Below, piece by piece: positions 18,750 through 27,484 of a stretch of DNA of 27,578 nucleotides. Source of the DNA: Chara braunii (Eukaryota; Streptophyta; Charophyceae; Charales; Characeae). A program made the translations under genes and the position numbers. Every line of letters begins with the position of its first letter. Within the stretch, counting starts at the first letter, position 1. The notes beneath the pieces were generated by a model. That model was not told the DNA's origin. It saw nothing but the letters and a program-made list of their open reading frames with translations, and ran no database searches. The stretch is from positions 4,965,564-4,993,141 of the forward strand of contig BFEA01000020.1 of assembly GCA_003427395.1 (NCBI GenBank), written 5' to 3'.

Positions 18750-18751
<2 letters not shown>
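18606..18751. mobile_element. 146-bp TTAA-flanked MITE
   Basis: The left end ACCACCAGTACTTGGCCCAG (after TTAA 18602-18605) faces a right end that reads ACCACCGGTACTTCC on the other strand, followed by TTTAA. These ends belong to the same family as those at 10212 and 13136 and in the 23-kb array. Its interior has no coding capacity. The right border abuts a 42-base A run. Confidence 0.65.

Positions 18752-18754
<3 letters not shown>

Positions 18755-18796
<42 letters not shown>
18755..18796. repeat. Poly-A run (42 bases)
   Basis: Forty-two A residues, then GAAAAAAAA and a GAAGAAG stretch. It lies directly outside a MITE end. It could be a retroposon tail or slippage expansion; no SINE or LINE body was recognised to its left. 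Confidence 0.9.
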
Positions 18797-18798
<2 letters not shown>

Positions 18799-18799
18799 A

Positions 18800-20227
18800 A
18801 AAAAAGGGGAAGAAGAAGAAGGAAGTGGGTAAATATTGAAAAGCCAAAGAATTTGAGAGAAGAATATAGTGTAGTTTTGTATTAAAAAAAGGTTTGTGCT
18901 CCACTGGCTTACTTTTGGGATTTTCTGGAACGGGTACACCCATAAACTGCTGAAATACAGATAGGTGTTCAAATCCAGATGGAAACAGATAAGTGAAACC
19001 AAACAATAGTTTGAAGAGAAAAAAAAGTCCAGAACGGCGGACTTCCCTTAGTGAAAAGTGGGGCTCCACTGGGCTCTTACGAAAAATGGCTCCCCGTGAC
19101 AACTGAAAAATACCCAGGATTGCATTTTGATGCATGGCAGTGACTGCACCATCTTTTGAGGAAAATTACTTAAGAAGAGATGGGGTTTCCCATGTTTACT
19201 TTAGGGGATGTACTTTGCAGGCCCAGGACACACCCCCCTAGGAATGAGCTCTGGTGGGGGAGTCCTTGTTTGCTGGCTGCTGCACTGTACATACGAAAAC
19301 TATGGAGGCCCATATTGTTGGAGGAATTCCCTGAAATCAGTCTGTGGAGCACAAGCCTTAGTGGCCCCAGAAATGGGCAACATTCAGACAGCCACACTAA
19401 GAACATACTCACACTAAGACCTTCTCTTACTCAGTTTTGGACGTAATTGCAGCCAGATACATCCAGGTCCGGCCCTGCATGTGCTCAGGTACTTTCTGAT
19501 AGAGCTAGTGTGAGTGGGCCCTAAGTTCGTCCAACACGTTCCACCTAACCACTGTTCTGCCTCACATTGGGTTTTCTGTTTTGTTTCTTTTCTGTAATGT
19601 TCCGCACAGGCCACACACAGGCCGGCTCATGGTCCGCACAGGTTTTGTGAAGTCAAATCCCGTGGCTATTGGAAATGTGCCCCTGGAAGTTTCATAATAC
19701 AACCGGTTGTGCTCCACTGACTTAAATTCAGTGATTTTAGTTTTGGCTCCACTGCAGAGCCGCATATGTTTTCTTCACTATGCGTGTGCAGTACTTCACT
19801 GTGTTCTTCAGTTGAGAAGGGTGGAGCGCATACCGCAGCAGGTTCGACGTGCATCAAATTGAAGAAGCCCTTGCAAAGTTTCCTTGGCCACGCATTCCCT
19901 CAAAAACGATGCATTGCATCAGACCACAATTCTCTGAATTTTAGAAATGAAGAGCACTATTTTTGCATGTGGTGGTACACCGTTGACCACAGTTCTGCGA
20001 ATGCTAGAAATGAAGAGCACTATTTTTTTTATTTTTTTTTTCTGGACCATTTGCACCATTTTCGTAACAGCCCCGAATGGGACGGTGGGTGGAGGCCCCA
20101 TTTCCATTTTAGCCCGGAAGGACCAGTAGGTGGAGCGCCAAAATTAATTGCAGGGTGAGCTCGCCACACTTCACTGACTTCGACAAATTCCTCTGAAGTT
20201 CGTCTATTGGAACTGTGCCCCTGGAAG
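18800..20227. other. Repeat patchwork without recognisable gene
   Basis: The phrase gtgcccctggaagttt recurs at about 19678, 20214 and 20375, each followed by a T-rich or taataata-like run, and ctccactg recurs at 18900, 19063, 19708 and 19750. Two 63-bp units sharing tagaaatgaagagcactattttt start at 19922 and 19985. Short frames on both strands have no domain. It is probably decayed non-autonomous elements. Confidence 0.5.
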
Positions 20228-20248
20228 TTTTTTTTTTTTTTTTTTTTT
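20228..20248. repeat. Poly-T run
   Basis: Twenty-one T residues directly after the recurring phrase gtgcccctggaag. Confidence 0.95.
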
Positions 20249-20535
20249 CAAAAAGCTATATTCTTCTCTCAATTTCACCTCACACTACCTACCTACCACT
20301 ACTCCTAATTGTAGGCATACGGGGAACCCCGTAGCAGGAGCAGCCCCCACATGTTCTCTCGTGAACACGGTTCTGGCCCCTGGAAGTTTTATAATATAAT
20401 GAAGTGGTTTGCTTTTCCAAAAAAAAAAAGAGAAAGCCCTCCCCGCCTAGATACCATCCTTTCCTTTTGTTTTATGACTGATGCCACTCTTATGCCGCCC
20501 ATTCGAGCAGGCCTGAAAAGGTAGGTAGTAGGTAC

Positions 20536-20700
20536 TCTTCTTGCCCCACTCCTCCTTTCCCCAAGCTTTTGTGCCCTCCCCACACGCTGGCCCTTCTTTT
20601 CTTTTGTGGAAAGAAAGGTACAGTTCTCACCCCACACCTCCTTTCCACAAGCCTGTCTGGCTCCACCACATCCTGGACCTTCTCTTTTTCTTCATGGATG
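20536..20700. repeat. Diverged tandem pair (about 87 bp)
   Basis: Two units sharing ccccac(t/a)cctcctttcc, caagc and ggcccttct/ggaccttct start near 20543 and 20630. The second unit also resembles the downstream body of the elements at 21105, 26160 and 26950 (gcctgtctggc, ctggacctt), so it is a piece of that dispersed family. Confidence 0.65.
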
Positions 20701-20842
20701 ACCCAGCCATTGTAAAAACCCTTCCAACCCAAGAAGGGCCGCTGCTGTTCAGATTTCTTTGGATCACACGAAATCCCAGCATTGGGAACAAGAGGCTGGG
20801 GTCCACTGGCGCAGTATCCGGCCACATAATGAGCTGCTTTAA

Positions 20843-21030
20843 ACCACCAGTACCTTTCCCTGCTTGAAAAACAAATGGCCACCGGTTAACACGGGAGGGG
20901 GCAGGCTTGGGACTACCGGCGCAAAATGGCTGGTGGCACTACCCAAAACGAGGCCCGCGCCGCTTCGTTTTTTCTGGCGCGCAGAACAGTTTTAGGCTCA
21001 GCATGGATAGCTGAAAAAGGTACTGGTGGT
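20843..21030. mobile_element. 188-bp MITE, copy A of a two-copy subfamily
   Basis: The left end ACCACCAGTACCTTTCCCTG follows TTAA (20839-20842). The right end reads ACCACCAGTACCTTTTTCAG on the other strand and borders TTCA. The inversion extends outside the ends (ggccacataatgagctgctt on the left, its complement on the right to 21053). The interior shares aatggctgg, ttttttctggcgcgcag and attttaggc with the element at 25935, in the same order. Confidence 0.75.
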
Positions 21031-21189
21031 TTCAAGCAGCTCATTATGTGGCCTGCGCAACAGGCTCTTTTGCCAGGCCTTCTTTTCCCAAGCCTTAAAG
21101 ACATGAAAAGGTGAATAGGATTCTCGTCCTAGGAATTTATTTCCCATGCCTTTGTGGCCCTGCTGCACCCCCTGGCCCTTCTTTTTTAC

Positions 21190-22600
21190 TACGATCCCTT
21201 TTTTCTTTTTTTTAAGGCTAATTCTTTAAGCCCAACCAATTCAAATACCTGTTGAATCTCGACAGGACGGCCTTTCAGGCTTTTTTTTTTATTACGAGGA
21301 ACGAGGGAACATGTGGCAGCTGCACCCACCAGCAGGTGCGATATGTGACGTTCAACCTCACACCCTGTCCCGTCTTTCGGTGGGAGTGATAAGTTATGCA
21401 GAATAGGCCATGAAAGAACAGTAAAACGGGGTGTGCCAAGGATTTTTGGGAATATTGAGTGTGGGGCCACAGACGGAACTGAAAGCCCTCCGTGTGATTC
21501 CAGTTTTAATGAGAAAGGACCATAGCCGCATAGGAAAGAAATGGCGCATACTACTTTCAAATGTTTGCCTAATCCAAAAAGTATGTTTGTACCTCCATGC
21601 AGGCTGTTGGTCGTCTTTTCGAACGGAAAGGTGGGGGTACACATGTAGGGTCTCGTTTTCGAATCAAGTCCCTACGCCGTTCGCTATAGAGTTCGGAATC
21701 CAACGTGGATGGCCTCAGCCTGATTGCTCTTTCCTCGTGCTCGTCCTCACCACGTGTCCGGTAGTGGAACCCCTTCTGCTCTATGATAATGGCCCCTGGC
21801 CATGCAACCACTCGTACACACACACACAATTCGTACTAGCGATCCTGGTCGTTACATACAAACCTCCATACCACAGCGATCGTCACCCCGCCAACTCAGC
21901 TTTTGCACCAACTTGCCCAGATCCCGCAGTTCGTCGCAGCCACCCGACGCACAGCCTTGCATACACTGCAGTCAGCTCGTCAGGACTTTCCGACTCGCTA
22001 CTTCCACATCACCTAGCCACCACTTCCCTGAAGCTGGCAGATGGGTTGCAAGAAGGGAGATAAAAGATGGGAGGGAATGAGGCAGAGGTAGTAGGGGGTG
22101 AAGCGAGAGTTTGGGGTAATTGCCCAGTGAAAGCCATATCGATCCCTGCGAGTTCCTTCGCAGCCAATCAGATCACAGCATGTGGGGAGTAGCCTCCTTA
22201 CACGATGTCACCTGACGACTCGAATATCATGGGGGCGGATAGGTAGGGAGTTCCTGTATGGTGATGAGGGCGGGAAGGAGAAGAGCACGAAGAGTAGTGC
22301 GGAGTGGGACCATGATTCAGATGAAAAAGGAGCAGGAGAGCAGCGCAAAGGGAGAGGGGATGGAAAACAGTTACAGGTGAAGGAGAGAAGCGCGAAGAGA
22401 AGGGTGAAGATGGCATGGGTCATAGTGGGAAGTGGGGAAAGCTCGCATGCATGGCACCGGCGCAAAAAGGAAAAAAGGCACCGAAACAGTTAACATTCTA
22501 TCCATCCTGGTTGTAAAACTACTTCAAGATTGGCACGCAGAATTGAGCGTGCAAAAATCCTACGCCTATCTACCTTCCTACTGAACATTCACAGATCTTT
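21190..22600. other. Gene-free interval with repeat fragments
   Basis: The longest frames (210 codons plus at 21431, 151 codons minus at 21189) overlap and carry no domain that I recognise. The sequence near 21428-21450 (rc: aaaatccttggcacacccc) matches 13014-13034, so part of it is dispersed repeat. 22230-22490 is purine-rich on the plus strand and gives an Arg/Lys/Glu-rich frame that looks compositional. Confidence 0.4.
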
Positions 22601-22690
22601 CAAGGGCGAGTGTGGGAACATCCATTTGCAAGAAAGGACACATCCATTTCGTGCTCCCTTAAAAAGTACAACAAATCAGGCCACACTTGT

Positions 22691-22975
22691 GGCCTTGGTG
22701 AAAACATGGAGCACCATTTTACCATTTCACAGGGCGCCCAATTTCACCATTTGACGGGGTGCCCTTTTCGTGCTCCCAATACAATGGATCAGGCCACAAT
22801 TGTGGCCCCATTGGAAACATGGAGCACGATGTTACCATTTGACAGGGTTACCATTTGTGGCCTCGGTGAAAACATGGAGCACCATTTTACCATTTCACAG
22901 GGCGCCCAATTTCGTGCTCCCAATACAATGGATCAGGCCACAATTGTGGCCCCATTGGAAACGGGGCACCCTTTT
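22691..22975. repeat. 168-bp nested tandem repeat
   Basis: ggcct(t/c)ggtgaaaacatgg starts at 22691 and again at 22859. Each full unit contains the half-repeats aaacatggagcac, ttaccattt(c/g)acagggc and tgctcccaatacaatgg. The pattern tg-tggcc-nnn-ggccac around caattgtggcc is partly palindromic. It is non-coding. Confidence 0.85.
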
Positions 22976-23035
22976 CGAATTTTCATCAACAAGTACAGGT
23001 GGTGGAGCCCCAAGAAGTATTCAGGCATACTTAAA

Positions 23036-23418
23036 CCACCAGTACTTGGCCCATACATCAGCCGCGGGCCCTCTTGGTATTGACGCCACCAGTACTTGGC
23101 CCAGCCCGAAGAAGTATTCAGGCATACTGAAACCACCAGTACTTGGCCCATACATCAGTCGCGGGCCCTTTTGGTATTGGCGCCACCAGTATTTGGCCCA
23201 TACATCAGCCACAAACCCTTTTATAATACGCACCGCAACTTTCGGGGCCTCATGCAGCATGCTTAAACCACCAGTACTTGGCCCATACATCAGCCGCGAG
23301 CCCCTTTGGTTTACACGCCACCAGTACTTGGCCCATACATCAGCCGCGAGCCCCTTCGGTATACACGCCACCAGTACTTGGCCCATACTTCAGCTGCCGG
23401 CCCTTCTGGTATACGTAA
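23036..23418. repeat. 50-bp satellite derived from the TIR
   Basis: Seven units start at CCACCAGTA(C/T)TTGGCCCA: 23036, 23086, 23133, 23183, 23268, 23318 and 23368. Spacing is exactly 50 bp inside each block. The blocks are separated by short inserts ending in tcaggcatac or gcagcatgct followed by TTAA or TGAA. Each unit is the first part of the element's TIR (CCACCAGTAC, then CATACATCAGCCGCG), so the end sequence itself has been multiplied. Confidence 0.9.
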
Positions 23419-23642
23419 TGGAACTTTCGGTCATCAACGAAAAATTTGCACTTTCGACCTCTGAAAGCCACGGCGAGGGGCCATGTTTGCAATTCCGGCC
23501 TCTGGAAGTCCAGGTGAGGGGCCCTTCTGGTATAAGTAATGCAACTTCCGGTCATCAACAACAATTTTTGCACTTCTGGCCTCTCGGCGTCACTGCGAGG
23601 GGCCATGTTTGCGCTTCCGGCCTCTGGAAATCACGGTGAGGG
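23401..23642. repeat. 121-bp tandem duplication
   Basis: Copies at 23401-23521 and 23522-23642 share gcccttctggtata, ggtcatcaac, ttttgcacttt, gaggggccatgtttgc and tccggcctctgga. Each also has an internal near-repeat (gaggggcc). It sits between the 50-bp satellite and an inverted element end. Confidence 0.9.
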
Positions 23643-23844
23643 GCCGCTGGCCGATGTATGGGCCAAATACTGGTGGTTCAGCGGACTTCTGAGAATTTCT
23701 CTGAAGTATGTTGGGAGCACGACTCTTCATTTCCCAACCTTTCTGGCCCCTGGGCCAAATGCTGGTGGTTTAAGGGACTTCGGGGAATTTCTCTTAAGTA
23801 TGGACCTCGCCACACCACTTGTGAATCCCAAAAAAAATTCGGGA

Positions 23845-24020
23845 GTGCTCTAGGAATTGAGAACTAGGGAAGTCACATTCGAGAGTGTGCTTCGCCACAC
23901 TGCACTCTCGAAACGGGCGCTCCCAACATCCCATGGTGGCAGTGTGCGAATAGGAAAGTGCTCTCAGAATTGAGAACTAGGGAAATCCCATTCGACAGTG
24001 TGCTTCACAGGGCAGCAGTG
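23845..24020. repeat. 114-bp tandem repeat
   Basis: Units starting gtgctct near 23845 and 23959 share gaattgagaactaggga, cattcga(g/c)agtgtgcttc and a truncated second end. They precede the 207-bp array. Confidence 0.8.
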
Positions 24021-24430
24021 GGCGAACAGGACCACAAGTCTCTCATGAATCAGTCTTGTCCTGTGTGAACGCGGCTAGCCTTTTTCAGGAGTATTTGGAC
24101 CAGTTCGAGGCCACAGCCCAAGGTCTCCCAAAACTGCCCTCTTGCAGGAGCATTCGGGCCAGTTCGGGGCCACAGCCCAAGGTCTCCCAAAACTGCCCCC
24201 TTGCAGGCAGGAGGTAGGGTGGCAGGGGCTGAATAGGACCATGAGTCTCTCATGAATCACTCTTGTCCTGTGTGAACGCGGCTCAGCCACCTTTTTCAAA
24301 AGCATTCGGGCCAGTTTGAGGCCACAGCCCAAGGTCTCCCGAAACTTCCCTCATGCAGGAGCATTCGGGCCAGTTCAATCCACAGCCAGAGGTCTCCCGA
24401 AACTGCCCCTCTTGCAGACGGGAGGTTTCG
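24010..24430. repeat. 207-bp higher-order repeat with 59-bp subunits
   Basis: Two large units start at 24031 and 24238 (acca(c/t)(a/g)agtctctcatgaa, cttgtcctgtgtgaacgcgg). Each contains two subunits of about 59-60 bp (gcattcgggccagtt, cacagcccaaggtctccc(a/g)aaact). The structure is that of a short higher-order satellite. Confidence 0.9.
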
Positions 24431-24439
24431 GGAGTACTC

Positions 24440-25440
24440 GGGAGTGCTCTCGAGCCTTCAAACCTGACAACTCCTGAATTAGGTCTGACAAGCCGAACTC
24501 GGGAGCTGGTATGGCGAAGCCGCACTCCCAAAATTCAACGATTCCGGGAGTAGCGGCCCTATGTTAGGTGGAGCACTGACTCTTCCTTCCTGGCCCCCTC
24601 TGCATGCTGGGCCCTTTTCTCCGATTTTTATTTTCCTATGTCACCATCACCAGTACATTTCACAGCCGAATTGTCACCATGCAGCGGTTCATGCCACAAC
24701 TTTCCTCTGGGCATACTCACACCAGGTCCTCAAAGTGGCAAATTCGCAGAATCAGTGGCCAGATCAAGAGCTGCCCGTGATCTGGCCGTTGGTTCTGCGA
24801 TTTTTAGAATCTGGTGTGAGAAAGTACTCTCAGGTGTTGGCCTGCTGAATCTAAAAGGGTGTGCACAACAGCCAAAAAAAAAAGAATTTCACGCCCACCC
24901 TCTTCAACAAAACTAAACTGTGAGCCCAGTGGGAACTGGCCTTGGGCAAAAGAGGCTTGGAAGTACAAGTCTGCTTACTTTGGAGCCCCTTCGTCTTTTT
25001 TACTCGTCAATTGGCCACACACTCCACTGCTCTCCAAATTTGCAAAATGAAAATGGATCCTCCACCAGGGGTCTGGTCGGTGTGACGCCATTTTGACATT
25101 AATAAATTTGAAACAAGAAATTAAAAAACTGAAAAAAAACGCTAGAAACAGCTTTTTTTTCTCCTTTTTTTTTGTAACGTAACTCGGAGAAATGAAACAT
25201 GTCTGGAGCAGTCGGAGTGACTGTCTCCGTGAAAAAGGGATACTCCCCATGGTGAGGGGACAGGAGGACACCATTTGTAAAATGGACAGGGACAACGTGG
25301 ATGGCCAAATGCATTCATTGCCCAAAGAAGGAAAGGAGTTTGATGCCAGACAGCCAAACACAGCTGTCAGAGTTCCTCCGTTTCAGGACACAATGATGTC
25401 TAAAAAACACAAAAATAAGGAAAGGCACTGCAGTTGAGAA
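24440..25440. other. No gene recognised
   Basis: Short frames on both strands without domains. A piece of the dispersed family (ttcctggccccctctgcatgctgggccctttt) lies at 24588-24619. The remainder (24620-25440) is moderately AT-rich with A and T runs at 24874 and 25154-25173. Confidence 0.4.
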
Positions 25441-25443
25441 ATG

Positions 25444-25631
25444 TACCCTACCCTGGGGCCAAGTCCCACTAGCAGCGTTGAGCTACCTCAACGCCTGAAT
25501 CTGGACGTGTTTGTGGAGACGTGCAGTTCAGGAAACTCAACACCATTTCTGCACATATCCGCAAAACCGTCCAGATTCAGGCGTTGAGGTAGCTCAACGC
25601 TGCTAGTGGGACTTGCCCCCTGGGTAGGGTA
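25444..25631. mobile_element. Fold-back element with 64-bp arms
   Basis: The left arm 25444-25507 and right arm 25568-25631 are reverse complements at 62 of 64 positions by my alignment. They enclose a 60-bp loop, and flanking TTGAGAAA/TTTCTCAA extends the pairing. Each arm holds its own small stem (GCGTTGAG-CTAC-CTCAACGC). A related perfect 10-bp stem with a 4-base loop (CAGCGTTGAG...CTCAACGCTG) lies at 25815-25838. It is either a fold-back transposon or a recent inverted duplication, and a transcript would make a strong hairpin. Confidence 0.88.
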
Positions 25632-25814
25632 GTTTTCTCAATGGAAAATGGTTTCCCGCCTAAACCAAAAGGGCCAAAGCATACTACAAAACGGATTTCA
25701 CGTCGAAGGAAAATTCTACAAAATGACAAAATCTAATAGGTTTTCCGTTACCATTAGATCGCAATACATCAACGGCAGAGCTCCGTCCCACCATGCCACA
25801 CGTGATAGAAAGCT

Positions 25815-25838
25815 CAGCGTTGAGAAAACTCAACGCTG
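25815..25838. repeat. Perfect short hairpin related to the fold-back arms
   Basis: CAGCGTTGAG, loop AAAA, CTCAACGCTG. The downstream flank (tgtagatgggaccagacccc) resembles the flank of the right fold-back arm (tgctagtgggacttgccccc), so this is a diverged relative rather than a terminator. Confidence 0.85.
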
Positions 25839-25854
25839 TAGATGGGACCAGACC

Positions 25855-25928
25855 CCAGAACATGGAAACATACACGGCCATTTCTTTTGTCTTTTGAGCA
25901 TGCGGAGAGTAGTGGAGCGAGGTCCAAT
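25855..25928. mobile_element. Fragment of the 6330-6540 MITE family
   Basis: It contains catgcggagagtagtggagc and then gaggtccaatgt, matching the right end at 6514-6545 (one change in the TIR), and the preceding catggaaacatacacggcc resembles 6476-6494. Its left end is not found. It abuts the next MITE directly. Confidence 0.75.
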
Positions 25929-25934
25929 GTAGAA

Positions 25935-26136
25935 ACCACCAGTACCTTTCCCAGCTACTTTGCCATGACACGCTGGGTGACGGGGGAGGCCGGCGGGGGT
26001 AGAGGTTAGGTGCCACCGGACCGAAATGGCTGGCTGCGCAAGCCACAATGGGGACCCGTCAGTCCTTTTTTTCTGGCGCGCAGGGCGATTTTAGGCACTG
26101 CATGTGCATCAATAGCTGAGAAAGGTACCGGATACA
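25935..26136. mobile_element. About 200-bp MITE, copy B
   Basis: The left end ACCACCAGTACCTTTCCCAG (flank AGAA in place of TTAA) faces a right end reading GGTACCTTTCTCAGCTA on the other strand, with the last bases altered. The interior (aatggctgg, cctttttttctggcgcgcag, gattttaggc, aatagctga) follows the order seen in copy A at 20843. Confidence 0.72.
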
Positions 26137-26280
26137 TGCGAGAAGCCATTGGAAAGGTCAGTTCTATTCTCGTCCCAGGGCCTGTCTGGCCCCACCGTGC
26201 GCTGGATCTTTTCTTCCACCCCACTTCTCTGTCCCAGCCATTTGCAGCCTCACAATGGGGTGTGCACTGGGCCTATTAAT
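26137..26280. repeat. Dispersed repeat body, copy 1
   Basis: The phrases cattggaaagg, attctcgtcc, gcctgtctgg, ctggatctt, ctctgtcccagcc, gcagcc(t/c)cacaatgggg and tgtgcactgg recur in the same order at 26932-27165, and partly at 21105-21190. The repeat follows MITE copy B here and copy A at 21105, so the two may form one larger unit. Confidence 0.7.
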
Positions 26281-26360
26281 ACTTTTAATATATTATATAT
26301 ATGTTAAGTAATTATTCTTTTACACTTATTATTATTATATTATTTGATCATTAGTACTAT
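26281..26360. other. AT-rich stretch
   Basis: Nearly pure A/T (tattatatatatg, ttattattatatt). It may be a matrix attachment or melting region. No gene is present. Confidence 0.6.
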
Positions 26361-26394
26361 TCATGTATCTGGCGACTACTGCACTTCTTCACTT

Positions 26395-26484
26395 GTGCCC
26401 TTGACAATCAGGGGACTTTGGTCGGTGCCCTCAGCCAACTGGGAACTTTGATTTGTGCCCCTCAAAATCGGGAGACTTTGTGGA
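26395..26484. repeat. 30-bp minisatellite, three copies
   Basis: Units start at 26395, 26425 and 26455 with gtgccc and contain a(a/c)tc(a/g)gg(a/g)gactttg variants. The 100-codon plus frame beginning at 26418 takes its N-terminus from this repeat. Its later part (to 26720) has no recognised domain, so I do not call it a gene. Confidence 0.85.
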
Positions 26485-26741
26485 GTGAAGGTCTCGTGAT
26501 TCCAGAAGATGTTTTTCTTCAAAATTATATCCCACTATCTTCTTTTGCTCTAAACGACCTCTGGACGTTTCTTTGCACTAAAGATCAAGAGATCAAGCCC
26601 TCGTTCCGACCCTATATTGAAGATCATCTACGCCAAGGTTTACAACTGCCTATCACCACCTATCACCACCTACCTTCTTTCAACACATTCCTGATGCCAA
26701 GGTGCTTTGCATGCGGGTAGAGGGGCGTGTTAGTAGTAACC

Positions 26742-26773
26742 CCCTAAACCCTAGACCCTAGACCCTAAACCCT
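26742..26773. repeat. Interstitial plant telomere-like repeats
   Basis: Consecutive heptamers CCCTAAA, CCCTAGA, CCCTAGA, CCCTAAA and then CCCTG. The Arabidopsis-type telomere repeat is CCCTAAA. The tract is short and degenerate, so it is a telobox cluster or a healed break rather than a chromosome end. Confidence 0.8.
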
Positions 26774-26904
26774 GCAACGCACCAACGACAAAAACGTGAG
26801 GAAAACTCTTCCACAGCAGTTCACGCCGCCTGGAAAGTACAAGTGTGATTACTTTCGAGCCGTTGTTTTCTTCTTCGTTCTTCAAAGTATTCAGCACCAA
26901 TATG

Positions 26905-27170
26905 AGGCCAGATGCATACGAGCAGTCATTGGAAAGTTAAGCAGGATTCTCGTCCTAGATGTTCTGTTCCCAAGCCTTTCTGGGGGCCCCGTGCACTGGA
27001 CCTGATCTTCCACCCCAGCACCCAGATCTTCCACCCCTGTCCTCTGTCCCAGCCTCTCGCAGCCCCACAGTGGGGTGTGCACTGGACGTATTCCGCCACC
27101 CCAGTTCTCTGTCCCAGCCTCTTGCAGCCCCACAGTGGAGTGTGCAATGGGCGTATTACTGTTAATATGG
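26905..27170. repeat. Dispersed repeat body, copy 2, with internal duplication
   Basis: It starts gatgcatacgagcagtcattggaaag and follows the 26137 copy. The part ctctgtcccagcctc(t/c)tgcagccccacagtgg(g/a)gtgtgc is present twice (about 27037 and 27106), a 69-bp duplication. It is non-coding. Confidence 0.75.
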
Positions 27171-27484
27171 TATTCGATGACCCGTTGCAACTTCGCTTGC
27201 AAGAAACAGGAAGGAATGCCAACACCTGCCCCCCCCCCTCCTTTATTGCGGTGGTTAGTTCACCTGTTATTTGCGGTTTCCATGGGAGGAACGCTTTTTT
27301 CTTGCTCTGTGTGCAATGAGCCCCACAGTTGCAGTTTGAGAACTCTGCACTTTTTTCTGAGGAAATGACGTCCTGTTGATCTCTTAGCTGAGAATTCCAA
27401 TTCCGAGTCTGTTTGCTGTGTATTATTTAGTACTTACATGATCAGCCGATGCGGTATGTATGCCGTGTGGTTACCTGTTGAGCG

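Larger units (their letters stand above)
23035..23769. mobile_element. 735-bp TTAA-flanked composite bounded by inverted ends
   Basis: The left border is TTAA (23031-23034) followed by ACCACCAGTACTTGGCCCAT. The right border reads TTAA then ACCACCAGCATTTGGCCCAG on the other strand (23750-23773). A second inverted end lies at 23646-23677. The interior is almost entirely tandem repeats (50-bp and 121-bp families), so this looks like a MITE-type element whose ends have been amplified. Confidence 0.6.

Noticed and set aside
18703-19135. Minus-strand ORFs with poly-Phe
   Set aside because: They are created by the 42-base A run at 18755-18796.
21431-22063. 210-codon plus-strand ORF
   Set aside because: It spans a dispersed repeat fragment at its start and has a composition shift in the middle. 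No recognisable domain.
23036-23418. Regularly spaced 50-bp repeats as a CRISPR-like array
   Set aside because: Units are contiguous without unique spacers, in eukaryotic DNA, and correspond to a transposon end.
25815-25838. Perfect hairpin as a transcription terminator
   Set aside because: There is no T run after it, the setting is eukaryotic, and its flank matches the neighbouring fold-back arm.
26418-26720. 100-codon plus-strand ORF with a fairly protein-like middle
   Set aside because: Its first third is a 30-bp minisatellite. The rest shows no family motif, so I did not call a gene.
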